Shown piece after piece: positions 11,658 through 23,576 of a DNA stretch of 64,000 nt. Position numbers and translations under genes: made by a program. Below the pieces are notes generated by a model. The model was not told where the DNA came from and searched no databases. It was given only the letters and a program-made list of their open reading frames with translations. The stretch is from Straminergon stramineum (taxonomy: Eukaryota > Streptophyta > Bryopsida > Hypnales > Calliergonaceae). Numbering within the stretch: position 1 is the stretch's first letter; the number at the start of each line of letters is the position of its first letter. Location: the NCBI GenBank assembly GCA_963920665.1, contig OY987266.1:8499001-8563000 (forward strand), given 5' to 3'.

Positions 11658-12829
11658 ATGGCGGAAGAGCCCAGCACAGAGGCGACCCCATTCTCTTCAC
11701 AGTTTCACTCAGCTCACATCGAGAGCTTGAGTCCGCAGGCCATGGAAACGTCGGATGTGAACGATGAGCAAGCCAAGGAGGAGGCGGAGATCGAAGCATC
11801 CAAAGTGCACTGGAGTCAGCTCCCCAGCTCTTATTTTTCAGCTCTGGCGGGTCCAGCAGTGGACTCCTCCTCGTCCACCTCGCATGCGTCGGAGTCTCAG
11901 AGGAGTGTGCTCAGTGAAGTGGAGGCAAGACAACGGGAGCAGAACGGCATTAAGGTGGCGGAGGACAACGCGCTTGTGTTTCAAAGTCTCCAAGAGCAAT
12001 TTCCTGGTGGATTCTTTCTTCGTGAATATGATCTCGGACCTGATCGTATTCAGCAGAACTTACCCGACTTGATGATCGATAAAAATGGTCGCCCTCAACC
12101 TTGGGAGTTCAGGTTGAATAGTAGTGAGGAACCCTTTGCAAAGGCGACGCAAACGCAACTCTTTCATACTGATTTCGTAAATATTGTTGATGGCAGCACA
12201 ATCAAGAAGGGATTTGCTATGAAGGTGTTCGAGGAGGGCACATCCTTGAGAGAGTTCATGCAATTCAAGCTCTTGCCTCGTCGCATGCTCTCCGAAGATT
12301 CGACACCCGCTCATGGTACCACTAGAGCTGCGGAGGAGGATTGTAATGTGATAGCCAGTGCACGATTGTTGAAGTCCAGTGGAAGGTTTGCGTTCCTGAT
12401 GCGGAGAGCTTGGGGTGACTTGCGGAAGCTCATCGATATAAGAATGTCACATTGATTTCAACAACCAAGGCCCATCATTTTCAAATGATGTAGTTACGTA
12501 CATCATGTTTTGCGTTGCCACGAGTATGTGAAATTTGCATGCGAAAGATATCATGCACTTTACGAACCTCAAAGCTTCCCACGTACTTAATTGTCTTTGG
12601 GTGCACAGGGGAGGATGTTTTACAATGTATTGATCCCATGTACTGGAAGCCATTAGATTTTGAATGCATTGTAGCAAATTATGAATGCTCAGAGTCCATG
12701 TCTATGGGATTTTGGAGAGCACCTGAATTATTGGCTGCCTTGGAGGACGGGAGTATTGGGCACAAGCTTGAATTATTCAGCAAAGAAGAGTTGCATACCC
12801 AGGGGCTCACATTGGATGAAATTGTATAA
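11658..12829 (+). pseudogene. Protein kinase-like pseudogene
   Basis: The first frame (11658-12446) gives a Ser/Glu-rich N-terminus and then an N-lobe with FAMKVFEEG (candidate beta-3 Lys) and a hinge-like FLMRRAWGDLRKLID. One extra base near 12447 shifts the reading to PSFSNDVVTYIM and LHAKDIMHFTNLKASHVL, the expected site of the catalytic loop. A TGA at 12529-12531 interrupts that frame. A second one-base shift near 12589 leads to ANYECSES and GFWRAPELLAAL. The expected HRD is degenerate (FTN), and the DFG position reads NYE; related plant kinases carry DYE as far as I know. The frame stops at 12829, before the lower C-lobe. It is therefore broken by two frameshifts, one stop and a 3' truncation, and would be catalytically dead even if repaired. 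The kinase fold is well supported; the subfamily is not. Confidence 0.75.
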
Positions 12830-14412
12830 AATTTTATGTTCAAGAATGAGATGAAGAGTGAGATTTCTATATCTTATCATTTCTTATGAGATTATTAGTT
12901 GAGATTGTATTCTTATGAGTAAAGTCAAGTTCTTTATGCACAAATATGCAGTTATTTTGATAGATGATTTTAAAATATTGTGTCGATGATGAGACTATAA
13001 ATCTCTATGTCTTTGATTTTCACAACCTCATTTTGACCTGGCCAAAGTACTTGTAAGTAGATGGTATTTGTATAATTATTTTCATATCAAATGTTGTGTA
13101 TTCTAAACAAGCATGTACTTTGAATTCATTGAATATTTTGTAGGATTGTGGAGCTTATATATATTGTGTCATGTATTAGACATTTTTGAATTGTCAAATA
13201 TGTGTACATTGAAATTGGTTAATCTACACTTTGGAGAATTGTCCCACCCCTATTGCTCATTGAATCATAGACTCATAGGACTTTTGAGGTTAGTATTTTT
13301 TCAATTGTGCAGTGAAGTCTCTGGAGTTTTTATTTCTAGTTATTTTCAAAAAATGAGCAATTTTGGAAATTATAAATTCATATTTGGAATTAGAAACCTA
13401 GAATTCATGAAGGAAGTGAAGAAATACAAATTTAACCAACCACAAAATAGGAGTCAAATTTTTACATTTATCCCCATTTGTGTAGAAAATGGATATACAT
13501 ATGGCCAGCTAGATTTCCCTAGCCATATTCAACAACGGTTGTGTTGAATTTGTATAAGTATATAAAGGTAAAACCAATCTATAAAAACAAAGCAGTAATC
13601 CTTACAAACATAAAGGATTCAACCATTTGGTCAAAAATATTATTTAATATTATACTCTTGAAGTTGGCATCAAAAGAGACAATGTTAACCCTGTAATTCC
13701 TTAAGTCCCAAAGTCCCTAAAAGGGACTCTTGGGGATCTCGGGTAGGCTTGTGTAATCTCAATCTTTGACATAATTTTATCAAACTCTTTTGAAGACAAG
13801 AAATTAGATGAGCTATTTGGGAATATAATTTTTTATTTCAATTAATGTCCGGGAGCAAAAATTTTGCCATACTAAGTCCAAAAAGCAACTTGAGAGTCAA
13901 CCTAAAAACAATCACAAAATTTTTTTTTTTCCTTTAATTTTTAGTTTATCCTCAAAGATTATATTTTTGTCTATATCTAGAGCTTCGATATCATTCTATT
14001 TGGACTAGTGATGAGAAAGTTATGGACAATCTTGTTTTGGGGGCAATCTAAACATCTTTATGAAAAATAACTTACAAAATTCATTTTTGAATGCAATTTT
14101 TACAATTTTTCAAAAAACATTATTAAACAAAGTTAAGCTTGATTGCTAGAACAATCTTACTATTGGGATTATTGTGTTTCAATTCCATCTTAGAGCTATT
14201 AACGGATTAGTTTTCCCTTCAATCTTAAATGTACTTCTACTTAAAAAAAATTTAATAAGTGAAAATTAAGTGTTTTTTTATTGAATTTTTTTCCTATATC
14301 CTCAAATCAATTATTCATCATAAAATATTAGAAAATCAAAATCAATAGTGTAAAAATTTTTAAGTGAAAAAGATTTAAAGCCAAAAAATCTAGTCAAGAA
14401 AGGTGTTAAAAA
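12830..14412. other. AT-rich spacer
   Basis: No recognisable gene. An open frame of 144 codons at 13113-13547 shows low-complexity, AT-driven composition and no family motifs, so I do not call it. Confidence 0.5.
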
Positions 14413-14628
14413 AATTATTTTCTTCACTTTAAATGCAAATATCTAGCAATCTACAAGGTCAAAGTTTATGAAATTTCTTCCATATATTCTTATACTACTC
14501 TAGTACAAGATTCTGGAATAAGATATGCAAAAAAAACAGTTTTTAAATGTTTTTAATCTTTGCAATAAAAATGGCAGTTTTGAGTGTTTTTGGACGGAAA
14601 AATGGCCTTGAGACTTTAGGGGGGTTTA
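14413..14628. repeat. Dispersed repeat, copy 1
   Basis: Homologous in the same orientation to 57961-58176. Both copies run from a TTTTCACTTTAAA-like stretch through GGTCAAAGTTTAT and AAATTTCTTC to GACTTTAGGGG or AACTTTAGGGG. Confidence 0.65.
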
Positions 14629-14989
14629 AGTCCACATGTTCAAATTTTGAATGACAATTGTATGCAAACATATTTAAAGCATACAAAATTTTGGCCTTTT
14701 CGTCCATCTAATTGTTAGTTGATTCTTTTGTTAATTCTCTTATTTGTACCAACAAAGTTCAATCATATTTAGAATTCTTTTATATATACTTCAAAATAAA
14801 TTTTGTGATCCATAAAATGATCATTTCACAAGTTTTAGAAGCATTTATTGTGCCATCTCAAATCTTTCACCTACACATTGAAAAGTGATAAATGTAAAAA
14901 TTCCTAGCTACAATGTATACAAGAATAAAAGGGAACTTGCACTCTAGAGCCATGCTTTCCACCTTATGATTAAGGTAGTTTGTTCTAAA

Positions 14990-15211
14990 CACTACAAGAG
15001 AAAGGGGTGTTTTAAGTGGGTTTTTAAGTATAGTCCTAGACATAAGATTTTAAGTAATGATCTTTAAGAAGATTTTCAATAAAAATTTACTACAAATACA
15101 TGTATTTGTAGTAAATTTTTATTGAAAATCTTCTTAAAGATCATTACTTAAAATCTTATGTCTAGGACTATACTTAAAAACCCACTTAAAACACCCCTTT
15201 CTCTTGTAGTA
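14990..15211. mobile_element. CACTA-type foldback MITE, perfect 220-bp palindrome
   Basis: Positions 14991-15210 form two 110-bp arms that are exact reverse complements with no spacer, centred between 15100 and 15101 (TACAAATACA/TGTATTTGTA). The left end reads CACTACAAGAGAAA, the CACTA-superfamily terminus, and the right end is its complement except for the last base. AAA flanks both sides (14987-14989 and 15212-15214), matching the 3-bp target duplication of CACTA elements. There is no coding capacity. A transcript would fold into a 110-bp hairpin. Confidence 0.9.
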
Positions 15212-15254
15212 AAAAGTGATTGTGCTCTAATTGAACCAATCATGACATAGTGTT

Positions 15255-15410
15255 TCATTTTGCTTTCTTCAATGTACTAGTGGTGTACATTTCAAGAGGT
15301 GGTGTCTTTTAGTGACCATTGCATTTCAACTTCAAAAATTTGTAACTAATTCCACAAGGGTCCAAAAAATATAAACCCACTTGGTTTAGATGTCAATTCC
15401 ATTTTTCTCA
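15255..15410. repeat. Dispersed repeat, copy 1
   Basis: Homologous to 43262-43415, sharing TTTCTTCAATGT, TTTCAACTTCAAAAA and AATTCCACAA followed by GGTCCAAAAAATAT. No termini could be defined. Confidence 0.65.
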
Positions 15411-15536
15411 TTAGGGGAGAAATAAACCCATTGAAAGGCTTTGAGATTTATTACTAATTGAGGAGAGTATGAGTCTTTCTACATCATCATTACTATATAT
15501 CACCGTAGTGGCCACTTGGCATTACTGAAAATTGTT

Positions 15537-16181
15537 TTAACCCCTAAATGCCCAAGGCACCAGATTCTGGTGTTTCAAAAACTTTGAAGTTAAGTAAAAT
15601 CCAACCAAATTTCTATTATTATTAGTTTATATTTTTGGAGAACTCTTTTTGAAGTCTAGTTTTAGGATCAAAAAGCCAATCTTAAAAATGAAGGATTATG
15701 ATTTTTCTATTCAAGATTTTGTGCAAGGATGCCCACTACAATCTTGACTTTCCATAGTATTGAGGGCTCTTGGAAATGAGCTTCAAATACACTAGATCTT
15801 GGAGGAAAAATCACATTAGAAATTCATTTTAAAAAATCATAGAATAGATTTTGAAAAACCATAAATTGATTGGGGTTGTGCATGCTAAGCCCTATAACCT
15901 CATATTTTTTTAGTGACCAACTTTTTAGAGTTGACATGCAAAAAGAGAATTGAAAAATTTTCATACTTTTAACACCTTCATGATCAAACATTATAATCTT
16001 TCAATCCGTAAGTGATATTGTCATGTTTTCTTTTCCTATGTGATCTCTAATATGTCTAGTTTGAATTTGAATGGTTACAATTCAAAAGAAATTGGTATAA
16101 TTTATGAAAATGTTGACTTTTTGTTCAATTTAGAACAAATTTCAAGAAGCTCTAAATAGGCCTTGGGCATTTAGGGGTTAA
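15537..16181. mobile_element. TTAA-bounded inverted-repeat element (piggyBac-like MITE?), copy 1
   Basis: Begins TTAACCCCTAAATGCCCAAG and ends with its exact reverse complement, so the ends are at least 20-bp perfect inverted repeats flanked by or including TTAA. The interior is about 600 bp and non-coding. Copy 2 is at 55936-57768 and a partial copy 3 at 58177-58388. TTAA borders with CCC-starting ends are typical of piggyBac, but TTAA could instead be part of the repeat. Confidence 0.75.
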
Positions 16182-18944
16182 AAAGTTTAGCTTCCCCCAA
16201 AAGGCAAACAACTCTTAAATGGTTGCTTCAAGAGCAGACTACCTTAATACTAAAGCATATCAAGCACTATGAAAGAACTAAATGGGGTGACATTCATCTA
16301 CACAATACTCTAAAATCTTGGATAGCAATAGATTTATCTTTTAGGCTGCTTGCCTTGAGTAGGGCCAAAGTTATGAAATGTTGCCAAATTGATTGAAATG
16401 AATGTTCATTGTAAGTTCTCTAAATTTTAGTTTTTGCATATTCATCTATAAAATCTTGCACAAGACTTGGTGATGAGAATGTGTGGGAAAAATTTTAGAC
16501 ACTTTGGCCATGTAGACTATAAGATATGAGTGTCCAAAGTGAAAAGAATTTTTTTTCTTCCACCTTGTTTAACTAAGTTTTCAAACTTTGAATCCCTTTA
16601 AACTTAACTTTTTTGCACTACAAAGTTGTGAGATTTAAATCTTTATTGTGGAGAAATGAGTTGAAAATCTAGGAAAAAACTATATCATCACTAGTTCTAA
16701 AATGAAATTGAAATATGTCAATCCTAATGGTCAAATTGTTATAGCAAGTAATTTCCCCCCTATAGATGTTTCAATAGATTGGAAAATTTGTGAAAATTGA
16801 ACTTAGAAACAAATCCTATACAATAATTTTTTTAGGAAGATACCCTATTTGCCTACAAAACAAGACTCTTCATAACTTTCGCATCACTTAATTATCCAAA
16901 TGGAATGAATCAAAGCTTTCACAAAAGAGATGAATATATTCTATGAGAATGAAAAAAAATTAATTTGAACTTGGAATTTTTTTTTAAATTTCTATTACCT
17001 AGAGTCAAGCACTTTGTGCTCTAACTTGCGAGAAGACTGTGCCCTATGAAGATAAAATATAGAACAATTCTCTAAAATAAGTTTACTTTCTAATTTGTAA
17101 AGGATTAAAAAAAATTTATTAAAAATTCATCCATTTGTGACAACTCTTTGAAGATTTTTTTTGTCAAAATAGTTACCAAATTATTTTTTTCCATATACAA
17201 AAATGCATACCAAAGGAAACTTTACTAGTAGACTTCTATGCAACTTAACTAATTTGTTTAGAATCCATTTTTCCAATAGCTACAAGTCTCATAGAAGAAT
17301 GTATCTTCTAAATTTCAGCCTTAAATTTAGAACACAATTGCAAAATTAGCTCTTTTAGTTGAGTTCAAGTTCAAAAAATCTTATTTTTAAAATTTATATT
17401 TATATTTAATAGAAGATTAAAAAAATTGTCCAAAATAGTCTATATGGTGATGCATGGAATCCATGGATCTTGAAATTCAACTTTGCCATCTTGGATTCAT
17501 CATCATACTATCATATTCTACATGATACCCAACACCATACTTTATTACTCTACATGATACTCTGCATCATACTTTGCTCTTCCACATGTTTGGCAAATGA
17601 ACCCAAATGCCAAACTTATCATGATTCTCCCATCATCAAAATTAAACACTTGTTTATATACCTAGCTAATTCTATTTGCCCTTCTAATTATACCAAATAG
17701 AGGTCTATTGAAGTATTACCAATATGTCCATAAACCATCTTCATGGAATGTCTCCAAATTTACATATGCAAACTTTACAAAGTGAAGTGGTTCAAAAGTA
17801 ATAGGACCTTTTGTAAATGATTTAAAATCTTTCTAAAAGCGCTTTCAACATGCATCTACAAGGCACTTCAAGGATAAATCATGTCTCAACTTAAAAAATT
17901 CATTAAAGAATACCAAAAAAATTCCACTTTATTTTTTATTTTGATGAAAATTTTATGATTTTCAATTGACTATAAGTAAAATATAACTGCTAATTGTAAC
18001 CTATGCACATTAGTTGATATTGTGATTGATGTTCAAAGACCTCAATGTAGAATATGTATACTGCAAGATCTCTAACATTTCACAAGTTTGTACAAAGTTC
18101 AAGATTTGAAACAATTTCACATTATTCAAAATTATATACATGGAGTGACAATTTGGCTCCTCTAGGATCTAATGAGTTGATGAATAAACTTTATGTTGAA
18201 TTCACCATAATAGGGGCAATATTGAGTATAACAGAACATTGATAAACAAGACCTATAACCAATATTGTTAACCAAAAATGATCCAATTTTTTGAACAGGT
18301 CCATTCTTCATTTTTGAAATAACCTTGAAAATCATCCATTGGCCACTTTTGGGCCTCAACGTCCTTGAGAAGAATTAGGCACTAAATCTCAATTTGAAAT
18401 TCTGAGTACACCCATTGATATGTCCTCTCTGATTACCAAGGACTTTAATACCCACCGCTCTGCTTACATCAAGCATTTAACATCACTAGAAAAATAGCAG
18501 ATAACAAAATCACGTTGGAAAAAAGAATGATAACGTAGAAAAACAACGAGGTGGCACATGTACATTACAAAATTTTCTTTACAATCGATATTCAAAAGAT
18601 TAAATGCTTAGAAGCACTGAAGAACAGTGATATCTTCGGCATACTGGTTCCTTATCTAACCTCCGTGGACCACCGTCGTAATCTCAGCCTGTTGAGTACT
18701 GAGAATTCCAGGAGTAACACGTCATTCGAAAAGATGGACCATCTGTGTGACCTGGAATACTCGGACTAATGCTTACAAAGATTTTTACGCCCTCATGTAG
18801 GCTCCCTGCACAAAGCTTCCCTGTCTTCATTCCTAACACTCAACGCTCCTCACCTCTACACACTTGCAGTCTTCCAAAAAAAGGTGTCAACAACTGAATT
18901 TCCACATGTTGCGCTACATGCTTGCCTGTACGAGGATAAGGCAC
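16182..18944. other. AT-rich spacer and 3' flank of the minus-strand gene
   Basis: No gene recognised. 17470-17700 contains short irregular repeats built on CATGATAC and CATCATACT. Composition becomes less AT-rich from about 18400, which may be the 3' untranslated region of the minus-strand gene ending at 18945. Confidence 0.45.
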
Positions 18945-20794
18945 TCAAAGGTCAGACTTGGTATCATTTCGCCTGCTGCTTAACATCTGCTGAGATCTCG
19001 GCCGCCGAGGTTTCTTGATTCCAGACGGCGTGTTGCTGTGACTAGAGCTTGGGCTTCTACGTTGTGGCTTAATGGGCTTCTTCGATCCAAAAACGGAAGA
19101 GAACACGAGAACTAATGCAACAACAGGAAGGGCCAATAACGCAGAGGCCAGAAACCAAATGAGTTCTTTGGTAGCCCAACGAGCTAAAACTTCGTGCTTG
19201 CCCATGGTTCCTTTAACTGAATCTTGGAGGTGCTCGTGGTAAGTTGAAGCCTGCGACACCACACTCTGATAGTGCTCATTCGCTATCTTTACGTAAGGGC
19301 CAGCCACGGAGTTTGCTTTCTCCAGATGGGGACTCAGGAAACTAGCTGCTTGCTCCACAAACGGTTGGCTCCTCTCTCTCACAGTCTGAACATATGGGTC
19401 TACGCTCTCGTGCACCTGAGTCAAAGGTAACTGTAAAAACGCATATCTTCCAACTCATCTAAACACTTGGCAACATTCATGTCTATAGTGAAATATTCTC
19501 CATAACCAAACCGCCCCCCAAGCTCGTAGATGTAGAGCACCAGAAGCGGAATAACTATACCTGCTTGAGGAGTCGTCGTTTGATTTCAGGTCGGACGGAA
19601 CCTAAGACCCGCTACATCGGAGCTCTAACACTAGGACACGAAGCAAAGTGCGAAATAGCGTCATGGCAAAAAGAACGAAAGGAAACGAATGTATCTGACA
19701 ATCAAATTCTAGAGTGCGATAAAACCTATCTGGAAAGCTACAAATACGAGTGGTGTGTTCCGCCTCACTGCAGCAGCTGCAGATCATGCGCTTCTGGAGC
19801 GCACAGAGCCACTGCCTTCAAAACTATCAAATCCGTCGCAAATCCAGGTCACTCAAACGAAATATCAATGAAATTCGATGACAGGTCATCAGTGAAGTGA
19901 GAGACATACCTTGGATAGATGAGGCGACAAATACTTCTTGCCATCTTTATAATACTGCAAGGTAAGCTTCTTGATTCTCTGATATTGAGGGACAACATTG
20001 GCTTTCACTTTCCTCCATTGGGAGCGCACCAAGGGCCTCACCTTCTTATTGAAGCTTCTCACGTAGGGCTTACTGAATTTCTCAGCTTGAGCAGCTTTGA
20101 CAGATGCGGCCCGCTGTAGATCTTTCACCAGCGGCTCACCGTGAGTTGCCCACCTAGAGGTGATAATAGAATACAACTTGGCAGACTGGGTCGCCAACCA
20201 AGGCGGTAACCAGGCATCAGCGCTCTGAGCCATTTCACGAGATTTAGCAGCGGCCTCTTTCTGCGCCTTCAGCATGCCAGATTGCGCAGTTTGAAGAGCC
20301 CGCTCCAACTGCCTCACCTTCGTTTTATATTCGTTCACGACGTCCACGAGTTTGGCCTTCTCACTGGCCTCGAGCTGAAAAGAATCGGCTTTCGCTTCAG
20401 CGAGTTCTGCCCGCTTCAAGCTGAATGAGTTTTCCACTTTTGTGCGCTCGAGCTCCTCCTTCAGGTTAGATACCTCAAGGCCTAGGCCAGAATTCTTTTG
20501 AGCGGCCACAGCAAGCTTCGCCTTCAAGTCGGAGATCCCCACATCCTTCAATTGCAGGAGCTCCTTCTCCAAAGACCTAATCTTCTTGTCCTTGCGCTTC
20601 AAGGACGATGCATGTGTCTTCGCAGCCGCCTCCAAGTCCTCTACATGCGCCCTGAGCTCCACAATCTGGTTCGTCAGCAGGTACTTCGTGTCCAGCTCTT
20701 CCCGATCTGGTAACCCATTCTCCACCTTTCCCAAGGTCAAAACCAGAGAACTCAGAGCCACGGCCAGAAGCAAAATCCAGCTCCGTATCGCCAT
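18945..20794 (-). CDS. ER coiled-coil membrane protein (At2g24420/At4g31340-like)
   Basis: Two exons on the minus strand, 20794-19910 and 19430-18945, joined in phase 0, give 456 residues. I start at the ATG at 20794 because the frame upstream only offers GTG, and AGG ATG GCG is a good context. Residues 2-22 form a hydrophobic signal peptide. A long coiled coil fills about 30-195. It is followed by the family motif WLPPWLA near 197 and amphipathic repeats with PYV/PHL spacing (SKPYV, SPHLSK, DPYVQ, SPHLEK, GPYVK). A transmembrane helix lies at about 385-407 and a basic Ser/Pro-rich tail follows it. This architecture matches the plant family often labelled DNA repair ATPase-related or myosin heavy chain-related, whose function is poorly known. 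It is shorter in the repeat section than I recall for the Arabidopsis proteins. The luminal coiled coil is an inference from topology. Confidence 0.88.
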
Positions 20795-21480
20795 CCTGAA
20801 CACCACCGTCACCTACATACACCGACAAGAAAACACACGCATTATTCTTTAAACCTCTAAACCCCCGAAAGAAACAGCAGCTCAAAAAGCGAACAATCCT
20901 CATATCGCACAATAAAATCTCAATCGCACAACCTCCTCCCAAAATGCACAAACCCTTTGCATTTTAAATGACAAAAGAATTAAAGCTGATTGCAATTAAA
21001 ACACAAATAAAACATCCCAAGCCAAAAGGAATCAGGCAAAACATTTACTGACAACCAAAATTACATTGAATGTAATTGAAAACAGCAATGAATCTCACTC
21101 TCCGCTCTCTTCACAAAACCTCTACAAATTAAGGAGAAAATGGCAATGACCGCAAAATCCTCAGATCGCAAAACTCACGCACCCTTGCCTTGCCTTGCAA
21201 AGAACGCAACGATTGTTGCAACTGCTACTAAAGCACCGACGCCTCTGGCTCTTGATCAATCCACCATCAATTTCGCCGTCGCCATGATTTCCTAGACCTC
21301 TCGAAAATTCAGGGAACGATTTGAACGCAACGATGACGACAATCCGATCACGGAAGCGCAAACCCCCACAATCACTGCGATCCGAGAAAGGCACGGGATG
21401 GTCAGTACTGTTGGCAGGTTGTAGGGTTTTTGAGAACGTCAAGAAAAGTCCGAAATTAGGGTTTGTGTGAAAGGGTCGGG
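20795..21480 (-). other. Leader and promoter region of the minus-strand coiled-coil gene
   Basis: GC content is higher than in the flanks up to about 21480, ending in CCCTAATTT in transcript sense, as in plant leaders. An open frame at 21161-21442 (minus) has no recognised motif. The leader may be spliced, but I cannot fix the borders. Confidence 0.45.
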
Positions 21481-22519
21481 AACTCGGGATAAAAATATTT
21501 ATTTATGAAATTTCGGAATTTGGGAGAAATGGTTTTGTTTCTAAAAAAAAATTAGGGGTTGGTATTGCTTTGCACAACTATCCATGATTATCAAATTTCA
21601 AGATAATATTTATATATGTATTAAAATATTAGCAATAGAAATAATAGAAGAAAATTTTATTTATTTGTAAATTTTGGACAAAAGAAAATAAATTTTGCAA
21701 GAATTTTTTTATTTGAAAGAATCTCTTGGATCAATTTTCATCAACTTTAATTAATTGTATGGTAGAAAATGCCAATTATGTCCATTGAGTAACAACATTT
21801 GAAATCATCTAAACAAGGGTTTGAGATGGTTCTTGTTACTAAACTAGAAAAGATTTTGTTCTCTTGTAGGTAGTCAAAAGGGGATTCTAGATTGTTTTAG
21901 AATACATTTTTTTAGGCCCCGTATGAATAATCTATATACTTTCTAAGGAAGAAAAATAGGTTTATCTAAAATTGACTTTGGATTCTCATTAACTCCTAAG
22001 TAGGTCAACATCCATTTTTCTAGATAATGCATAGAGTGTGGTTGTTGTATCTCGCAAGCAAAGACACTTTTTCATTTGATGTTTTTTCATGATGTAGATG
22101 GAATAGTCTTGTACTGTGAACAAGGAAGCCCTCCCCTTAGAGTAGAAATACCCAAAAATGCCAATATAAGAAATTAAGTATAGTTGAAGGCATCTTTTCT
22201 AAAAAGTAATATTTTTGTAGTATTAGCAAGTGAAAATTATGAATATTAAAAAAAAAAAAATTTCGGATGTGGTATGTAATTTCTATGATTTTCCAAAGTG
22301 ATGACTCTTTAGACCATTGAAATTGTCATATAGGTAGACCCTAAACTAAAATCTGCAAAAATCAACAATCAACAAATCAGAGTTACGTGTGTGTCCTTCA
22401 AATGTGTCAATGAATTAAAGTTAAGCAATTAGAAGACACATAAATTAAGTCTAAGGACACATTTAGTGATAGTCTAGGGTACAAGGATGGGATCAGTGAT
22501 ACTAATAGGTGTTTCTACT
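21481..22519. other. AT-rich spacer
   Basis: No gene or well-defined repeat was recognised. Confidence 0.5.
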
Positions 22520-23104
22520 TTAACCCCTAAGCGCTCCAACGTTCATTTTCTGGACAATGAGAAGATTGAAACTCAAGTTTCATTCTCCCAACTCCTTAGA
22601 TGAAAGCTATTGTAATTTCTTAAGATACATTATCAAGTATTTGTCCTATCTAAAGGTTTGATTTGGTGTTACTAGAGTACATATTTATTATTTTTCTAAA
22701 ATTATAAATTTGCAAGTATGTCAAGTGGTCAAATTGCATTGACTTCAGTTCAAAACTAGATGTGCCAAAATGAGGTCATAGATTTGAAAAGCACAAAAAT
22801 TATAAAAAATTACCATGTGAAGAGAACCTCATTTCAAATCCATTCCAACAAATTTTACTCAAAAAGTGATAATATATTGCTTGTAATCAAATTTTGAAGG
22901 AATTTTGGAATTTCTCTTTCAAAATTTTAACTAAACTAATGGTGATAACATTGGTGAATCTAACCATACATATGGAAACTACAAATCAAAATCTACAACT
23001 TTCATTTATAAATCAATTCCAAAATATGCTTCCAAATAGCACTTTATAATGATTTTTCTCAAAATCATCAATTCAGCAGATGAATCTGGACGTCTAGGTG
23101 TTAA
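22520..23104. mobile_element. TTAA-bounded element, second family
   Basis: The left end is TTAACCCCTAAGCGCTCCAA; the right end read in reverse is TTAACACCTAGACGTCCAGA. The ends are imperfect inverted repeats of about 25 bp, with TTAA at both borders. The interior is AT-rich and non-coding. Confidence 0.55.
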
Positions 23105-23273
23105 TAGGATGTCCGTTTTTTTTTGATATATAGGAGAGGACGGACATACCAAAAATTGTTGAGATATGGTAGAACCTCCCATGAGCAGCCAAGACCCATG
23201 GTCAATATGTAGGTAATGGAAAATTCAACAGAGAGATTACAGATATTAACCATTAGTTTTTTGGTTTCCAACT

Positions 23274-23576
23274 ATCTTCTAGCCATAACTGTTATGACAC
23301 ATGTGCTTCGTTTTTAGAGCCAAATTAGTCTTTAGATGAGCAGTGATGGAAGAATCTATATATTGGAGATGGGAGTAGGCCAACTTTGGGCTTCTGAAAT
23401 TCATAACAATTTGAGTTTAAGGAAAAAAATTATGAAAATTTGACAACATCCATCATTTCTATTTCTCTATACGGCAAAAATTTAATAATGCCTTCTACTA
23501 CTCCAGATCATGCACCAAATGCTTAAGTGGCTGGTAATGGGCGGTTCTACTATATTTGGTTGCCCTCCGATGGCAG
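23274..23576. repeat. Dispersed repeat, copy 2
   Basis: Copy of 10659-10972 in the same orientation. The homology stops near GATGGCAG, shortly before a T8-G12 homopolymer run at 23604-23624. Confidence 0.75.

Noticed and set aside
13113..13547. Plus-strand open frame of 144 codons
   Set aside because: Low-complexity residues driven by AT-rich sequence, no family motif, no splice context, and located in repeat-type spacer.
19602..19900. Possible extra exon of the coiled-coil gene
   Set aside because: Frames here lack the family's amphipathic repeats, and direct joining of 19910 to 19430 keeps phase.
20795..20812. Six-codon N-terminal extension of the coiled-coil protein
   Set aside because: It would have to start at GTG. 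The ATG at 20794 gives a proper signal peptide.
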